NCBI GenBank assembly: GCA_041738505.1
Contig: JBGSPQ010000010.1
Span: forward strand, 6,603 to 70,602
Source: JBGSPQ01 sp041738505
GTDB taxonomy: Bacteria; Patescibacteriota; Gracilibacteria; UBA1369
DNA: 64,000 nucleotides
Direction of reading: 5' to 3'
The notes under the pieces were generated by a model. The model did not search any database, was not told where the DNA came from, and worked only from the letters and a program-made list of their open reading frames with translations. The position numbers and the translations under genes were made by a program. Shown one piece after another: positions 1 to 6,717 of this stretch. Positions within the stretch are counted from its first letter, which is position 1. Each line of letters opens with the position of its first letter.

Positions 1-526
1 ATTGGCCGTCCTCCACCTGCTCGTTGGCCAAAACCGTCTGGCACGAGGGACACCAGTTCACCGGCGCGTTCTTCCTATACGCCAGCCCCTTTTTATACAA
101 TTGCAAAAACACCCACTGCGTCCACCTGTAATACTCCGGAGAAGAAGTCACCACCTCTTTTTCATAATCATACATCGGCCCCATTTCCCGCAGTTGTTTG
201 CGCATATACTCAATGTTCTCCGCGATGCTCACCGTGGGATGCACCCCTTTTTTGATCGCGTAATTTTCCGCCGGCAGACCGAAACTGTCATATCCCATCG
301 GTTCCAGCACGTTATAGCCTTTCATCCTCATATATCTGCCCCACGAATCCGACGGCGCAAAGTTATACCAGTGTCCGATATGCAGTTTGTCGCCGGAGGG
401 ATATGGAAACATCACCAGATTGTAGTATTTGGGCTTTTTATCCTCCAGATTGCATTCGTAAAGACCGGCATCATGCCATTTCTTCTGCCATTTTTGTTCG
501 GTTTTCCGCGGTTCGTATTTATTCAT
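1..526 (-). CDS. leuS: Leucine--tRNA ligase, N-terminal part
   Basis: Class I aminoacyl-tRNA synthetase that charges tRNA-Leu in the cytoplasm. About 175 N-terminal residues are present and the gene runs off the left edge. The nucleotide-binding signature HIGH lies at about residues 49-52, inside PYPSGDKLHIGHWYNF, as is typical of bacterial LeuRS. It is followed by the LeuRS stretch with GYDSFGLPAENYAI and, near residue 157, by NWCPSC, the start of the zinc or editing-domain insertion. The ATG at 526 is chosen because an in-frame TGA lies just upstream. No Shine-Dalgarno sequence is obvious. Confidence 0.96.
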   Translation of the reverse strand, partial: MNKYEPRKTEQKWQKKWHDAGLYECNLEDKKPKYYNLVMFPYPSGDKLHIGHWYNFAPSDSWGRYMRMKGYNVLEPMGYDSFGLPAENYAIKKGVHPTVSIAENIEYMRKQLREMGPMYDYEKEVVTSSPEYYRWTQWVFLQLYKKGLAYRKNAPVNWCPSCQTVLANEQVEDGQ

Positions 527-589
527 AAATCATCGGTTAATAAGCAACTGCTGTGCGTGATTGTCCGCTCCGCACCGGTACGGCAGTGT

Positions 590-1189
590 CTAAACGCCCG
601 CCGGCCCCGTTTCCGCGATAGAATATACCCCAAAAATCAGAAATAGAACATACACAACTCCAAAAAACAGTAGATTTCTGACCATCCTTCGTCTATTCGG
701 TTTGAACCCCGTATCGCGCTTTTTGGAGCGGTCATACTGATAAAGCAGAAGTTCATATCCGTATGTTGCCAGAATTATCAAAATCAAACCCACAACAACA
801 AGTGGGTTAAAGTACCACATCTCCGCGAAACGAAATTCCGAAAACCAGGGGGCCATCCGCTCATTTCCAATCAGATATCCCACACCCATTATCAAAATCA
901 AGTGAGCGGACTGATCCAATAGAAAAGTTTTTACAAATCTGTTCGCGCTTTTCTCAATCTGAATTTTGGCCGAGTCAATAAAAAAATGGCTTACTGTAAC
1001 AATCAAAATAGCCATGAAAACCGCCGGACTGGGCAAAAACGGAGCCATAATAACAAGTCCGCTCAAGCCGTGGATGACGGTATGAATCAGGGTGCCTTTC
1101 CAGCTTTCATGTTTCATTTTTACAATACGGTCCGGCTGGAGCACAAAGTCGGCGATAAAATGGGTGAGAATCAGGTATAAAGTGGGCAT
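590..1189 (-). CDS. DUF3307-family membrane protein
   Basis: 199-residue polytopic membrane protein that starts directly in a membrane segment. The pattern HFIADFVLQ near the N-terminus, then KWKGTLIHTVIHG-like residues and SHFFIDSAK around residues 85-95, is what I know from the DUF3307 family, whose function is unknown. About five hydrophobic segments can be seen, and the conserved His and Asp residues sit at membrane ends. It lies 63 nt upstream of leuS on the same strand and is probably co-transcribed with it. The ATG at 1189 is the first good start. The family call is from memory of the motif and the biological role is unknown. Confidence 0.8.
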   Translation of the reverse strand: MPTLYLILTHFIADFVLQPDRIVKMKHESWKGTLIHTVIHGLSGLVIMAPFLPSPAVFMAILIVTVSHFFIDSAKIQIEKSANRFVKTFLLDQSAHLILIMGVGYLIGNERMAPWFSEFRFAEMWYFNPLVVVGLILIILATYGYELLLYQYDRSKKRDTGFKPNRRRMVRNLLFFGVVYVLFLIFGVYSIAETGPAGV

Positions 1190-1253
1190 TGGCGGAGGAA
1201 GGTCGGATTAATTGAAATAAGTACGCGAATCGGCCGGGCAAAAGGGTGGAAAA

Positions 1254-1721
1254 CTATCCGGTTTGTTCCTTTTCCGCCCTGTCATTGATTTTATATCTGC
1301 GCAAAAATTCGTCGCTGATTCTGCTGGCCATACCGTGACTGGAGGAAACCAGATTTATAAAGTCGTCTTTCATTAATTTAAAAGCTTCCGTATCCTCCGC
1401 CGCCTGAGTGCTGGCATTACGGGGTTTTTCGCTGATCAGGGCCATTTCGCCAAAGAAGTCGTTGTCGCCCAACATTGCCACTTCCTGTTCCGCGGTAGGG
1501 TCGGTGGAGCCGTGAAACACCCGCACCATTCCGCGCTTGATGATAAAAAAAGAGTCTCCGGGCTCGCCTTCCTTAAAAATCAGATGGCCTTTGGGGAAGT
1601 ACTCAAGAGTTATATGGGTGATGATTTCCCTGTGATCGTCCTCGTTAAGATCCTCCAGCAGAGGGATTTTTTTTAGAATGTTGAGGATTGTGGACACGTC
1701 CTCATTACTGATGGGAGCCAT
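1254..1721 (-). CDS. Cyclic nucleotide-binding domain protein (CRP-like, no HTH)
   Basis: 155-residue protein made almost entirely of one cNMP-binding (CAP_ED) domain. The beta-roll GEPGDSFFIIKRG lies near residues 52-64 and the phosphate-binding cassette FGEMALISEKPRNAS near residues 90-104, with the Glu and Arg that bind the cyclic phosphate. No helix-turn-helix follows, so it is not a CRP-type transcription factor; it ends in a charged helix. It may be a stand-alone sensor subunit or a partner of another protein. A longer frame begins at a TTG two codons upstream; the ATG at 1721 is preferred. The ligand cannot be told from sequence. Confidence 0.85.
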   Translation of the reverse strand: MAPISNEDVSTILNILKKIPLLEDLNEDDHREIITHITLEYFPKGHLIFKEGEPGDSFFIIKRGMVRVFHGSTDPTAEQEVAMLGDNDFFGEMALISEKPRNASTQAAEDTEAFKLMKDDFINLVSSSHGMASRISDEFLRRYKINDRAEKEQTG

Positions 1722-1739
1722 GGGCAAGTTGGATTAGAG

Positions 1740-2051
1740 GATTTAATATTCACTCAATTTTACCCCAAAACCGCCAAAAATACAATCGGGAGGCGGGGCG
1801 CAGTGACTACGACACGCGAGCCAACCTTCCACGTTGCTCAACGCCGCCCCCCGCAAGCCAGAGTCAACCTTCCACGTTGCCCCCGCAAGCCAACCTTCGT
1901 TCATCTTCCCTCAACCATTACATCTCGCCACTAAACCTCGCGCGTTTGCAAGCCACTTTCAACTCAATCCTCCTATTTACCTCCATTCCTAAGCCCCACG
2001 TACACCCTCTCCTCCGCATGCGCGAGCCCCTTTTAACCCAAACCTCCTTAT
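1740..2051. repeat. Gene-free stretch with degenerate short direct repeats
   Basis: This stretch has no convincing gene. It holds two copies of CAACCTTCCACGTTGC (1822-1837 and 1865-1880), each followed by CCCCGCAAGCCA (1849-1860 and 1881-1892). A looser pair of pyrimidine-rich units beginning CCTCCTATTTACC (1969) and CCTCCTTATTTACC (2043) lies about 74 nt apart. The second of these runs into the 3' end of the HNH gene, so the Gly-rich end of that protein is encoded inside the repeat. Spacing and divergence do not fit CRISPR. Confidence 0.6.
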
Positions 2052-3137
2052 TTACCCCCCGCCCCTAACCCCCACATACCCCCCCTCCTCCACGTGAGCC
2101 AGCTCGTGGTGCGCTTTGCACAGCGGTCGCAAGTGGCGCGGATCATGACTGCCGAAAGTGGCGAATGGTTTTTGGTGATGAATGTGCGCGGCCGGCTTCC
2201 CGCAGTGTGGTGCGGAGCAGACGTTGCCGTATTTTGCCGTTACAATTTTTTTTATTATTGCGGGAACGTGACGCGAAGTGGGTTTGCCGATAATGTGTTT
2301 TTCCAAACGCGCTTGCAGTTGCTCTTGCCCCAGCTTTTCCATTTCTTCTTTGATTTCGTTCTCCCTTTTTTGCAAAAATTCCATGAAAAGTGAGTTAACA
2401 TCAATTCCCTTGGCCTTGAGTTCCCGGATTTTGTGCTTTAGTTCAGGCGAAAAGGCGGCGAGGATGTCTGCGTCTGGCGTTGCGTCGGTTGGTGAGTTGG
2501 GAGTTGTGTCGTGTGTTGTGTTTGTCGTTGAGCCATTTCCTGCGCCGGTTGTTTCATCCCCGGTTTCGTAATCATTTTCCCGTGTGTCAAAGTGATGCAC
2601 GTGCAGAACTTTTTGGTCGATATTTGTTTTATTAAAGCCATTTGGATTTTCGTTGTCGCTTTCAGTTTTCAACTCCCTGACATATATTTCCAGCGCGCGA
2701 CTGGAGAGGATTTCCGTTTTCCTTAAGAGCTCGTGTTGATTTTCCGCCGTTGCGATGGAAGCCACTCTGGCGAGCTTGTTGGCGCTGATTTTCCCTTCCA
2801 CCAGGGCCGCGTGCAGAACCGGTGTGTCGGCAAATCGCTGACCCAGGCGCAAAACCAGATCAACCTGCTTTCTACTCATCCCAGCCAGCCTAGCCGCGAA
2901 TTCGTAGATGCAGGTGTAACCGCGCTTTTCCAGCCAGGATTTGCGGGGCGGTTTTTGTGGTGTTAATAAGTTGAGTTGATCGGCCATCCCTCCATCACCT
3001 CCCCGCGACTCCATCTCTCTGCGCCAAACCTCCGGCAGAAGCCCCGCGAATCTTCGGCGCGCGTCCAGAGCTTGGCGCCCCCATTTTTTGCAGATTGAAT
3101 AAAGTTCACTGTCCGAAAATTGATTTAAATTCTTCAT
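2052..3137 (-). CDS. HNH-nuclease-type protein, paralogue of 42566-43585
   Basis: 361 residues. The N-terminal half is helical with recurrent WGRQALDARRRFAGLLPEV, YEFAARLAGMS and LVEGKISANKLARVASIATAENQ motifs. A variable Thr/Asn-rich linker follows (about residues 185-225), then a charged coiled coil. The C-terminus is an HNH-like metal site: paired Cys around CSAPHCGK, then HIHHQKPFATFGSHDPRHLRPLCKAHHELAH. The layout resembles DUF222/HNH proteins of other bacteria. A second copy lies 40 kb away with the same order and a matching upstream region. Whether it cuts DNA, and which DNA, is unknown. The last residues (GVRGGG) come from repeat DNA. Confidence 0.8.
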   Translation of the reverse strand: MKNLNQFSDSELYSICKKWGRQALDARRRFAGLLPEVWRREMESRGGDGGMADQLNLLTPQKPPRKSWLEKRGYTCIYEFAARLAGMSRKQVDLVLRLGQRFADTPVLHAALVEGKISANKLARVASIATAENQHELLRKTEILSSRALEIYVRELKTESDNENPNGFNKTNIDQKVLHVHHFDTRENDYETGDETTGAGNGSTTNTTHDTTPNSPTDATPDADILAAFSPELKHKIRELKAKGIDVNSLFMEFLQKRENEIKEEMEKLGQEQLQARLEKHIIGKPTSRHVPAIIKKIVTAKYGNVCSAPHCGKPAAHIHHQKPFATFGSHDPRHLRPLCKAHHELAHVEEGGYVGVRGGG

Positions 3138-3277
3138 GAAATATATATTAAAAAAATACGGAAATTGACCGCTAAAAGCCCAAATACAACCTACCGAAAA
3201 TTAAGTACAATGTGCGCGCCATCCCGAGTCGCCCGAAGTAATTGCGCGCCGGCTAAATACAAACTAATTATAGCCAA

Positions 3278-3344
3278 AACAAGCCAAAAAACCACTATTC
3301 CGTCTTGCCCACTAATGTCAAATTGCGGTGTAGCCGTCGCTTGT
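3278..3344 (-). promoter_or_regulatory. Upstream module shared by the two HNH genes
   Basis: Read towards the HNH gene, this contains ACAAGCGACG (3335-3344), TTGACA (3317-3322) and TTGGCTTGTT (3278-3287). The same three blocks with nearly equal spacing (12 or 13 nt, then 29 or 28 nt) precede the paralogous gene at 42566. TTGACA looks like a -35 box, and a TATAAT lies just downstream of the third block. The conservation could reflect a shared promoter and operator, or simply a duplication of gene plus promoter. The remaining 3138-3440 interval holds nothing else I can name. Confidence 0.5.
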
Positions 3345-3420
3345 GAAAGCCAAAAGATGATAGTCGAACCCTCGGGCGGGATGAAAAAAATGTTGTAATC
3401 TCTTTATTTTGAATACGTAC

Positions 3421-3449
3421 TTGACAGAAATAACAAAACATGTTAATAG
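3421..3449 (+). promoter_or_regulatory. Possible promoter for the Gly-rich protein
   Basis: Perfect -35 TTGACA at 3421-3426, then 17 nt, then a weak -10 TAATAG at 3444-3449. If real, transcription starts near 3456, which would favour the ATG at 3491 over that at 3440 for the next gene. Confidence 0.45.
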
Positions 3450-4090
3450 TTCAGTGTCTTCTGTTTATACTATTTATTAATCTACTAAATATGAAGAACT
3501 CAATTGATTTGACACAAAAGCAGGTGGAGTTCCCACAAAACACTGCAAATGAAGGGGTAAATGCAAACAGTTGTGTCCAAAATAATATCAAAGGACAGCT
3601 GGTTAAGGTCTTATCGAAAATTACCAGTTGTGATGATGGAAATACAAGTATTAAGGGAAGATACATCTATGCTACGGACACTCCAAACGATTCAAAAATC
3701 AAATCACCCCCTTGGAACGGGGCGGAATGTACGGATACACCGGAACTGATTGACGGAGTTAGTGGTGTGGTTAATGAGAATGAAAAGCCTCAACGGTTGC
3801 CAAACATAACTCAGGACAGCAGTGGTATATTTTATTCACAATTAGACTACGGTTGTATTTATAATTCGACAGACTGTAGTAACGGCGACGACGAAGGAAG
3901 TGCAGGCGAAGATGGGGAGGGCGGAATCGGAGGAACTGCAGGCGTCGGAGGAAGTGCCGGCGAAGGAGGTACAGGAGACGACGAAGGAAGTGCAGGCGAA
4001 GATGGGGAGGGGGGAATCGGAGGAAGTGCCGGCGTCGGAGGAAGTGCCGACGAAGGTGGTACAGGCGGAATCGGAGGAAGCCTAGGCTAA
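3440..4090 (+). CDS. Gly-rich repeat protein, possibly secreted
   Basis: 216 residues from the ATG at 3440, or 199 from the ATG at 3491. The longer form begins with a run of about 16 hydrophobic residues that could be a signal peptide or anchor. However, a -35/-10 pair overlaps it, so this run may be untranslated AT-rich leader. The middle is rich in Asn, Thr and Ser with several Cys. From about residue 148 the chain consists of Gly/Ser/Glu/Asp repeats with a 30-residue period (units such as GDDEGSAGEDGEGGIGG). Such low-complexity tails occur in surface or adhesive proteins. I do not recognise a family. GC content jumps in the repeat part. Confidence 0.55.
   Translation: MLIVQCLLFILFINLLNMKNSIDLTQKQVEFPQNTANEGVNANSCVQNNIKGQLVKVLSKITSCDDGNTSIKGRYIYATDTPNDSKIKSPPWNGAECTDTPELIDGVSGVVNENEKPQRLPNITQDSSGIFYSQLDYGCIYNSTDCSNGDDEGSAGEDGEGGIGGTAGVGGSAGEGGTGDDEGSAGEDGEGGIGGSAGVGGSADEGGTGGIGGSLG
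3884..4063 (+). repeat. Two tandem 90-nt units encoding Gly-rich repeats
   Basis: Units begin at 3884 and 3974. They are nearly identical and in frame, differing at a few codons (for example Thr versus Ser, and Gly versus Asp). A shorter GGIGGS unit follows before the stop. Within each unit, GGxGG(S/T)AG sub-repeats can be seen. Confidence 0.8.
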
Positions 4091-4196
4091 GGCGGCGTTC
4101 TGGCCGACAGGAGATCAAGAAGAAGGGAGGAGTAGATATTTTCATAATTTTTCAATTAAAAGGGGGGGTGAGTAACATCATCCCCCGATTCGGCCA

Positions 4197-4225
4197 TTGA
4201 CAAAGAAGTTAAAAGATTATACAAT
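4197..4225 (+). promoter_or_regulatory. Consensus promoter for the PAS protein gene
   Basis: TTGACA (4197-4202), 17-nt spacer, TACAAT (4220-4225). The expected start point is near 4232, giving a leader of about 87 nt before the ATG at 4319. A G6/C5 inverted repeat just upstream (about 4162-4186) lacks a T tract and is not called as a terminator. Confidence 0.8.
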
Positions 4226-4318
4226 GTAATGTCACGATTGATATTCTCGCTACTCTAGCATAAATGTATCCGCAGGTTAGCCGCTCCGATCGAATCACTA
4301 AAAAATAAAAACAAACAA

Positions 4319-5257
4319 ATGTACAAATTCTGGAGAAACAATAAGAACGTCATATCGGTGGGATTGTCGCTGTTTGTGGTTTCAGTAACATCCCTGATGG
4401 TTCTTCTCAATAACGAAAACCTGTCGGCTGACATTAAAACCAACCTAATCAAAGAAACCGCAAATTCTGAGCAGACCCATGAAGAGGCAGTAGCATACGG
4501 GCCTTTTAATTTGGGGGAGGGAGCCGCTCTGCTGGTGGGTATGGACGGACTAATAAACTTTGCCAATGAAAAATTCGGCGAGTCCACGGATTTTGATCCA
4601 GCGGATATGAAAGGCCAGCTGTTCTTTAATTACATCCATCCCGAAGATCTGGCGGGAGTTCTTTCCGCTTATGGAAAAGTACTTTCTTCCAAGGAACCGC
4701 AAATGCTGGTCGGCCCTTTCAGAATGAAAAACGCCGCCGGCGAGTACACCGTGCAGATGGCCGCGATGCAGCCGGTTGTGGAGGAGAACAAAATGCAAGG
4801 TGTCGCGGTAATGACACGCGCCATTTCGGCCGAATCCGTGCCGGTTGAAGAAATTGAAATTGAATATGCCGAGGAAGTTGATGTCTCGGATGAGGAACCC
4901 CCGCAAGAAACAGAGGAGACTCAATCCACACAGTATTTAATTGATGATTTGTCCGAGGCGGGATTTGCCGGATTTGAAGAAGAAGCCGCCGAAGAAGAAG
5001 AGGAAGTTTTGAGCGAAGCTGAGGTGGAAACGCAGGCGGAAGTGAAAACGAAAGTGGAAGAACCCGCGGTGGAAAAAAACGAAGAAAATATAAAAAAAGG
5101 GAACTCCGATTCTCAAAAAGACGAGGCCAAACCCAGGAAGAAAGACAAGCAGATTAGAAACGAATCGGATAACGACAAACGTCTGGTGGTGGACAATCTG
5201 GCAAATCTGATCAACAAAGTCTACCGCGACCCCGACGTATTGGCGTATCTGTTCTAA
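4319..5257 (+). CDS. Membrane-anchored PAS-domain protein with acidic tail
   Basis: 312 residues. One N-terminal membrane segment (about residues 11-30) follows a basic start, so the rest is probably outside the membrane. Residues about 65-165 look like a PAS domain: an entry strand with FNLGEGAALLVGMDGLI, the FANEKF segment, the PAS hallmark YIHPEDL near residue 102, and a core ending VQMAAMQPV...GVAVMTR. The last 130 residues are Glu-rich, then Lys-rich, and look disordered, ending with a short helix. No kinase or other output domain is attached. It has its own consensus promoter. Function is unknown; a ligand sensor or scaffold is possible. Confidence 0.7.
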   Translation: MYKFWRNNKNVISVGLSLFVVSVTSLMVLLNNENLSADIKTNLIKETANSEQTHEEAVAYGPFNLGEGAALLVGMDGLINFANEKFGESTDFDPADMKGQLFFNYIHPEDLAGVLSAYGKVLSSKEPQMLVGPFRMKNAAGEYTVQMAAMQPVVEENKMQGVAVMTRAISAESVPVEEIEIEYAEEVDVSDEEPPQETEETQSTQYLIDDLSEAGFAGFEEEAAEEEEEVLSEAEVETQAEVKTKVEEPAVEKNEENIKKGNSDSQKDEAKPRKKDKQIRNESDNDKRLVVDNLANLINKVYRDPDVLAYLF

Positions 5258-6192
5258 AACGATTCCCTCGCGCTCACATCATCGTCTTTTGAAAGTTCCA
5301 GAAAAGTAAAAGTCCACACCGAAGCCGCAAAAACGTGAATGGTGCCGTTTAAATATGCCGCCAGATAAAGCAGTCCCGCACCAATAACGCCACCCACCCC
5401 AAACGCCAGAATCGGCGCGGCCGTGGAAGTCACAAAATAAATAATTGTCGCCACCACCGCCGGGATCAAAAGCACAAACACAATCTGCACCAGAATCCTC
5501 ACCGAAATAATCAACATTAAAACCGAAAGCAGCAGAGTTTCCTCCAAGTGCGTAACCACCAGCACGCAACTCTTGGAAATGGATTCAATCACTCTCTTGT
5601 CATCAATCACAATAAAAAATTCGGTGTAGGCAAAAAGCAGGGTAAGAATAATCCCCACAATCGCAAAGAATATCGCCAGCGGCAGAAAAGCGTCCAAAGC
5701 TCCCCAGCCCAGATTCCGCGCCACAAAAGACGTCCATGAAATCATGGAAACAAGACTGAAAGTTCTTATTATCCATGAGTATTCAAACAGCGGCAGAAAA
5801 CTGAGCATCCCAAACCTGATCCCGTCCCTTGTCCGCACGTCCTGACCATTCCTTTTTCTGGCTATCAGCTGAATAATCGCACCCTCGCAAAAAGACGGCA
5901 CCAAAAAATAAAAAATCATCACCACAATCACACCGATAATAATCGGGCCCGTCCAGGACAAATTATCCTGCAAAACCCCAAGCACATTGGTCACAAACAC
6001 AACCGTAAAACTGCTTTGCCAATTCTGCATAAGCGGCGAACTTAAAATCGCATAGTACTGATAAACCAAATACAAAATACCCGCCAACGTCCCGAACAAA
6101 GCCGGCAAAAAAGCGTAAACCATTATCAGCTTTTTATTGTCCTGGGTAAAATCCCAAGCCTCTTTGATTATCTGCCTGTAGGAAATACGCAT
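5254..6192 (-). CDS. Polytopic membrane protein of unknown function
   Basis: 312 residues from the ATG at 6192; the frame extends to a TTG at 6252. About six or seven hydrophobic segments are spread over the chain, with the N-terminal pattern MRISYRQIIKEAWDFTQDNKKL just before the first. This resembles the start of DUF-type membrane proteins related to the glycerophosphodiester phosphodiesterase membrane domain. A cytoplasmic loop with ARKRNGQDVRTRDGIRFG sits around residues 118-135. It is convergent with the PAS gene and overlaps its stop by 4 nt, leaving no room for a terminator. Family assignment is weak. Confidence 0.65.
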   Translation of the reverse strand: MRISYRQIIKEAWDFTQDNKKLIMVYAFLPALFGTLAGILYLVYQYYAILSSPLMQNWQSSFTVVFVTNVLGVLQDNLSWTGPIIIGVIVVMIFYFLVPSFCEGAIIQLIARKRNGQDVRTRDGIRFGMLSFLPLFEYSWIIRTFSLVSMISWTSFVARNLGWGALDAFLPLAIFFAIVGIILTLLFAYTEFFIVIDDKRVIESISKSCVLVVTHLEETLLLSVLMLIISVRILVQIVFVLLIPAVVATIIYFVTSTAAPILAFGVGGVIGAGLLYLAAYLNGTIHVFAASVWTFTFLELSKDDDVSARESF

Positions 6193-6302
6193 AAGCTCAA
6201 AAAAGCTGAAAAAACTACTCCATATCTTAATCCATTCATCAAGACTTGCCAAGGGTGAGTATATTTGCTAAAGTAACACCTGATCTTTTCACCCAATTGA
6301 AC

Positions 6303-6566
6303 ATGCAGAGAGAGAACAAAAAGAAAGTAATTCAAAAATTCGCGGTACACCCAAAAGACACGGGTTCCCCGCAGGTGCAGATAGCCATTCTGACGGAAAG
6401 AATCAACCAGCTTTCCAAACACCTGGAAGAGCACGCCAAAGACAACCATTCCAGAAGGGGACTTCTGATGATGGTGGGCAAGCGCAGAAAACTTTTGAAT
6501 TATTTGAGACTCAACGAGAAAGATTCTTACGAAGATCTTCTCGGCAAACTCAAACTAAGAAAATAA
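6303..6566 (+). CDS. rpsO: Small ribosomal subunit protein uS15
   Basis: 87 residues, the normal length for S15, which binds 16S rRNA in the 30S platform. The family signatures FAVHPKDTGSPQVQIAILTERI (about residues 13-34) and HSRRGLLMMVGKRRKLLNYL (about residues 48-67) are clear. The ATG at 6303 fits the family N-terminus; the frame stays open to a TTG at 6246, but those extra residues are unlike S15. It lies upstream of pnp, the classic bacterial arrangement. Confidence 0.97.
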   Translation: MQRENKKKVIQKFAVHPKDTGSPQVQIAILTERINQLSKHLEEHAKDNHSRRGLLMMVGKRRKLLNYLRLNEKDSYEDLLGKLKLRK

Positions 6567-6604
6567 TCTTTAAAAACCAGTAATTTTTACCCCCTTAAAG
6601 TGAG

Positions 6605-6678
6605 CCGGAGGTACAAGTTGCAGATTTGAGTGCGTAAGCACAAAGCAAAGCGGATTCAAACTTGTTACTTGTACTGGG
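6605..6678 (+). promoter_or_regulatory. Long imperfect hairpin between rpsO and pnp
   Basis: The arm around 6611-6632 (GTACAAGT, then TTTGA) can pair with 6653-6674 (TCAAA, then ACTTGTAC), giving a stem of about 20 bp with internal mismatches. In Escherichia coli a double-stranded leader at this place is cut by RNase III and lets PNPase repress its own synthesis. The position suggests the same kind of control here. This is inferred from structure and context only. Confidence 0.55.
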
Positions 6679-6689
6679 ACTGATTTGAC

Positions 6690-6715
6690 GGGGGCATATC
6701 ATAACCCCCATTTTT
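6690..6715 (+). promoter_or_regulatory. GC hairpin with T-run directly before the pnp start codon
   Basis: GGGGG (6690-6694) and CCCCC (6705-6709) enclose a 10-nt loop and are followed by ATTTTTAT and the ATG at 6718. It could act as a weak terminator or attenuator, or hide the ribosome entry site. No Shine-Dalgarno sequence lies between it and the ATG. Confidence 0.5.
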
Positions 6716-6717
6716 AT

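Noticed and set aside
2..646. Plus-strand frame of 214 codons at the left edge
   Set aside because: It lies antisense to clear leuS sequence with the HIGH motif and to the end of the DUF3307 gene; its composition is not protein-like.
1877..2068. Short plus-strand frame in the repeat region
   Set aside because: Encoded entirely by degenerate pyrimidine-rich repeats; no domain and no ribosome site.
3165..3398. 77-codon frame upstream of the Gly-rich gene
   Set aside because: Overlaps the conserved minus-strand upstream module of the HNH gene, and no promoter serves it.
3771..4145. 124-codon minus-strand frame rich in Arg and Leu
   Set aside because: It is the antisense of the Gly-rich repeat, which gives artificial Arg/Leu/His repeats.
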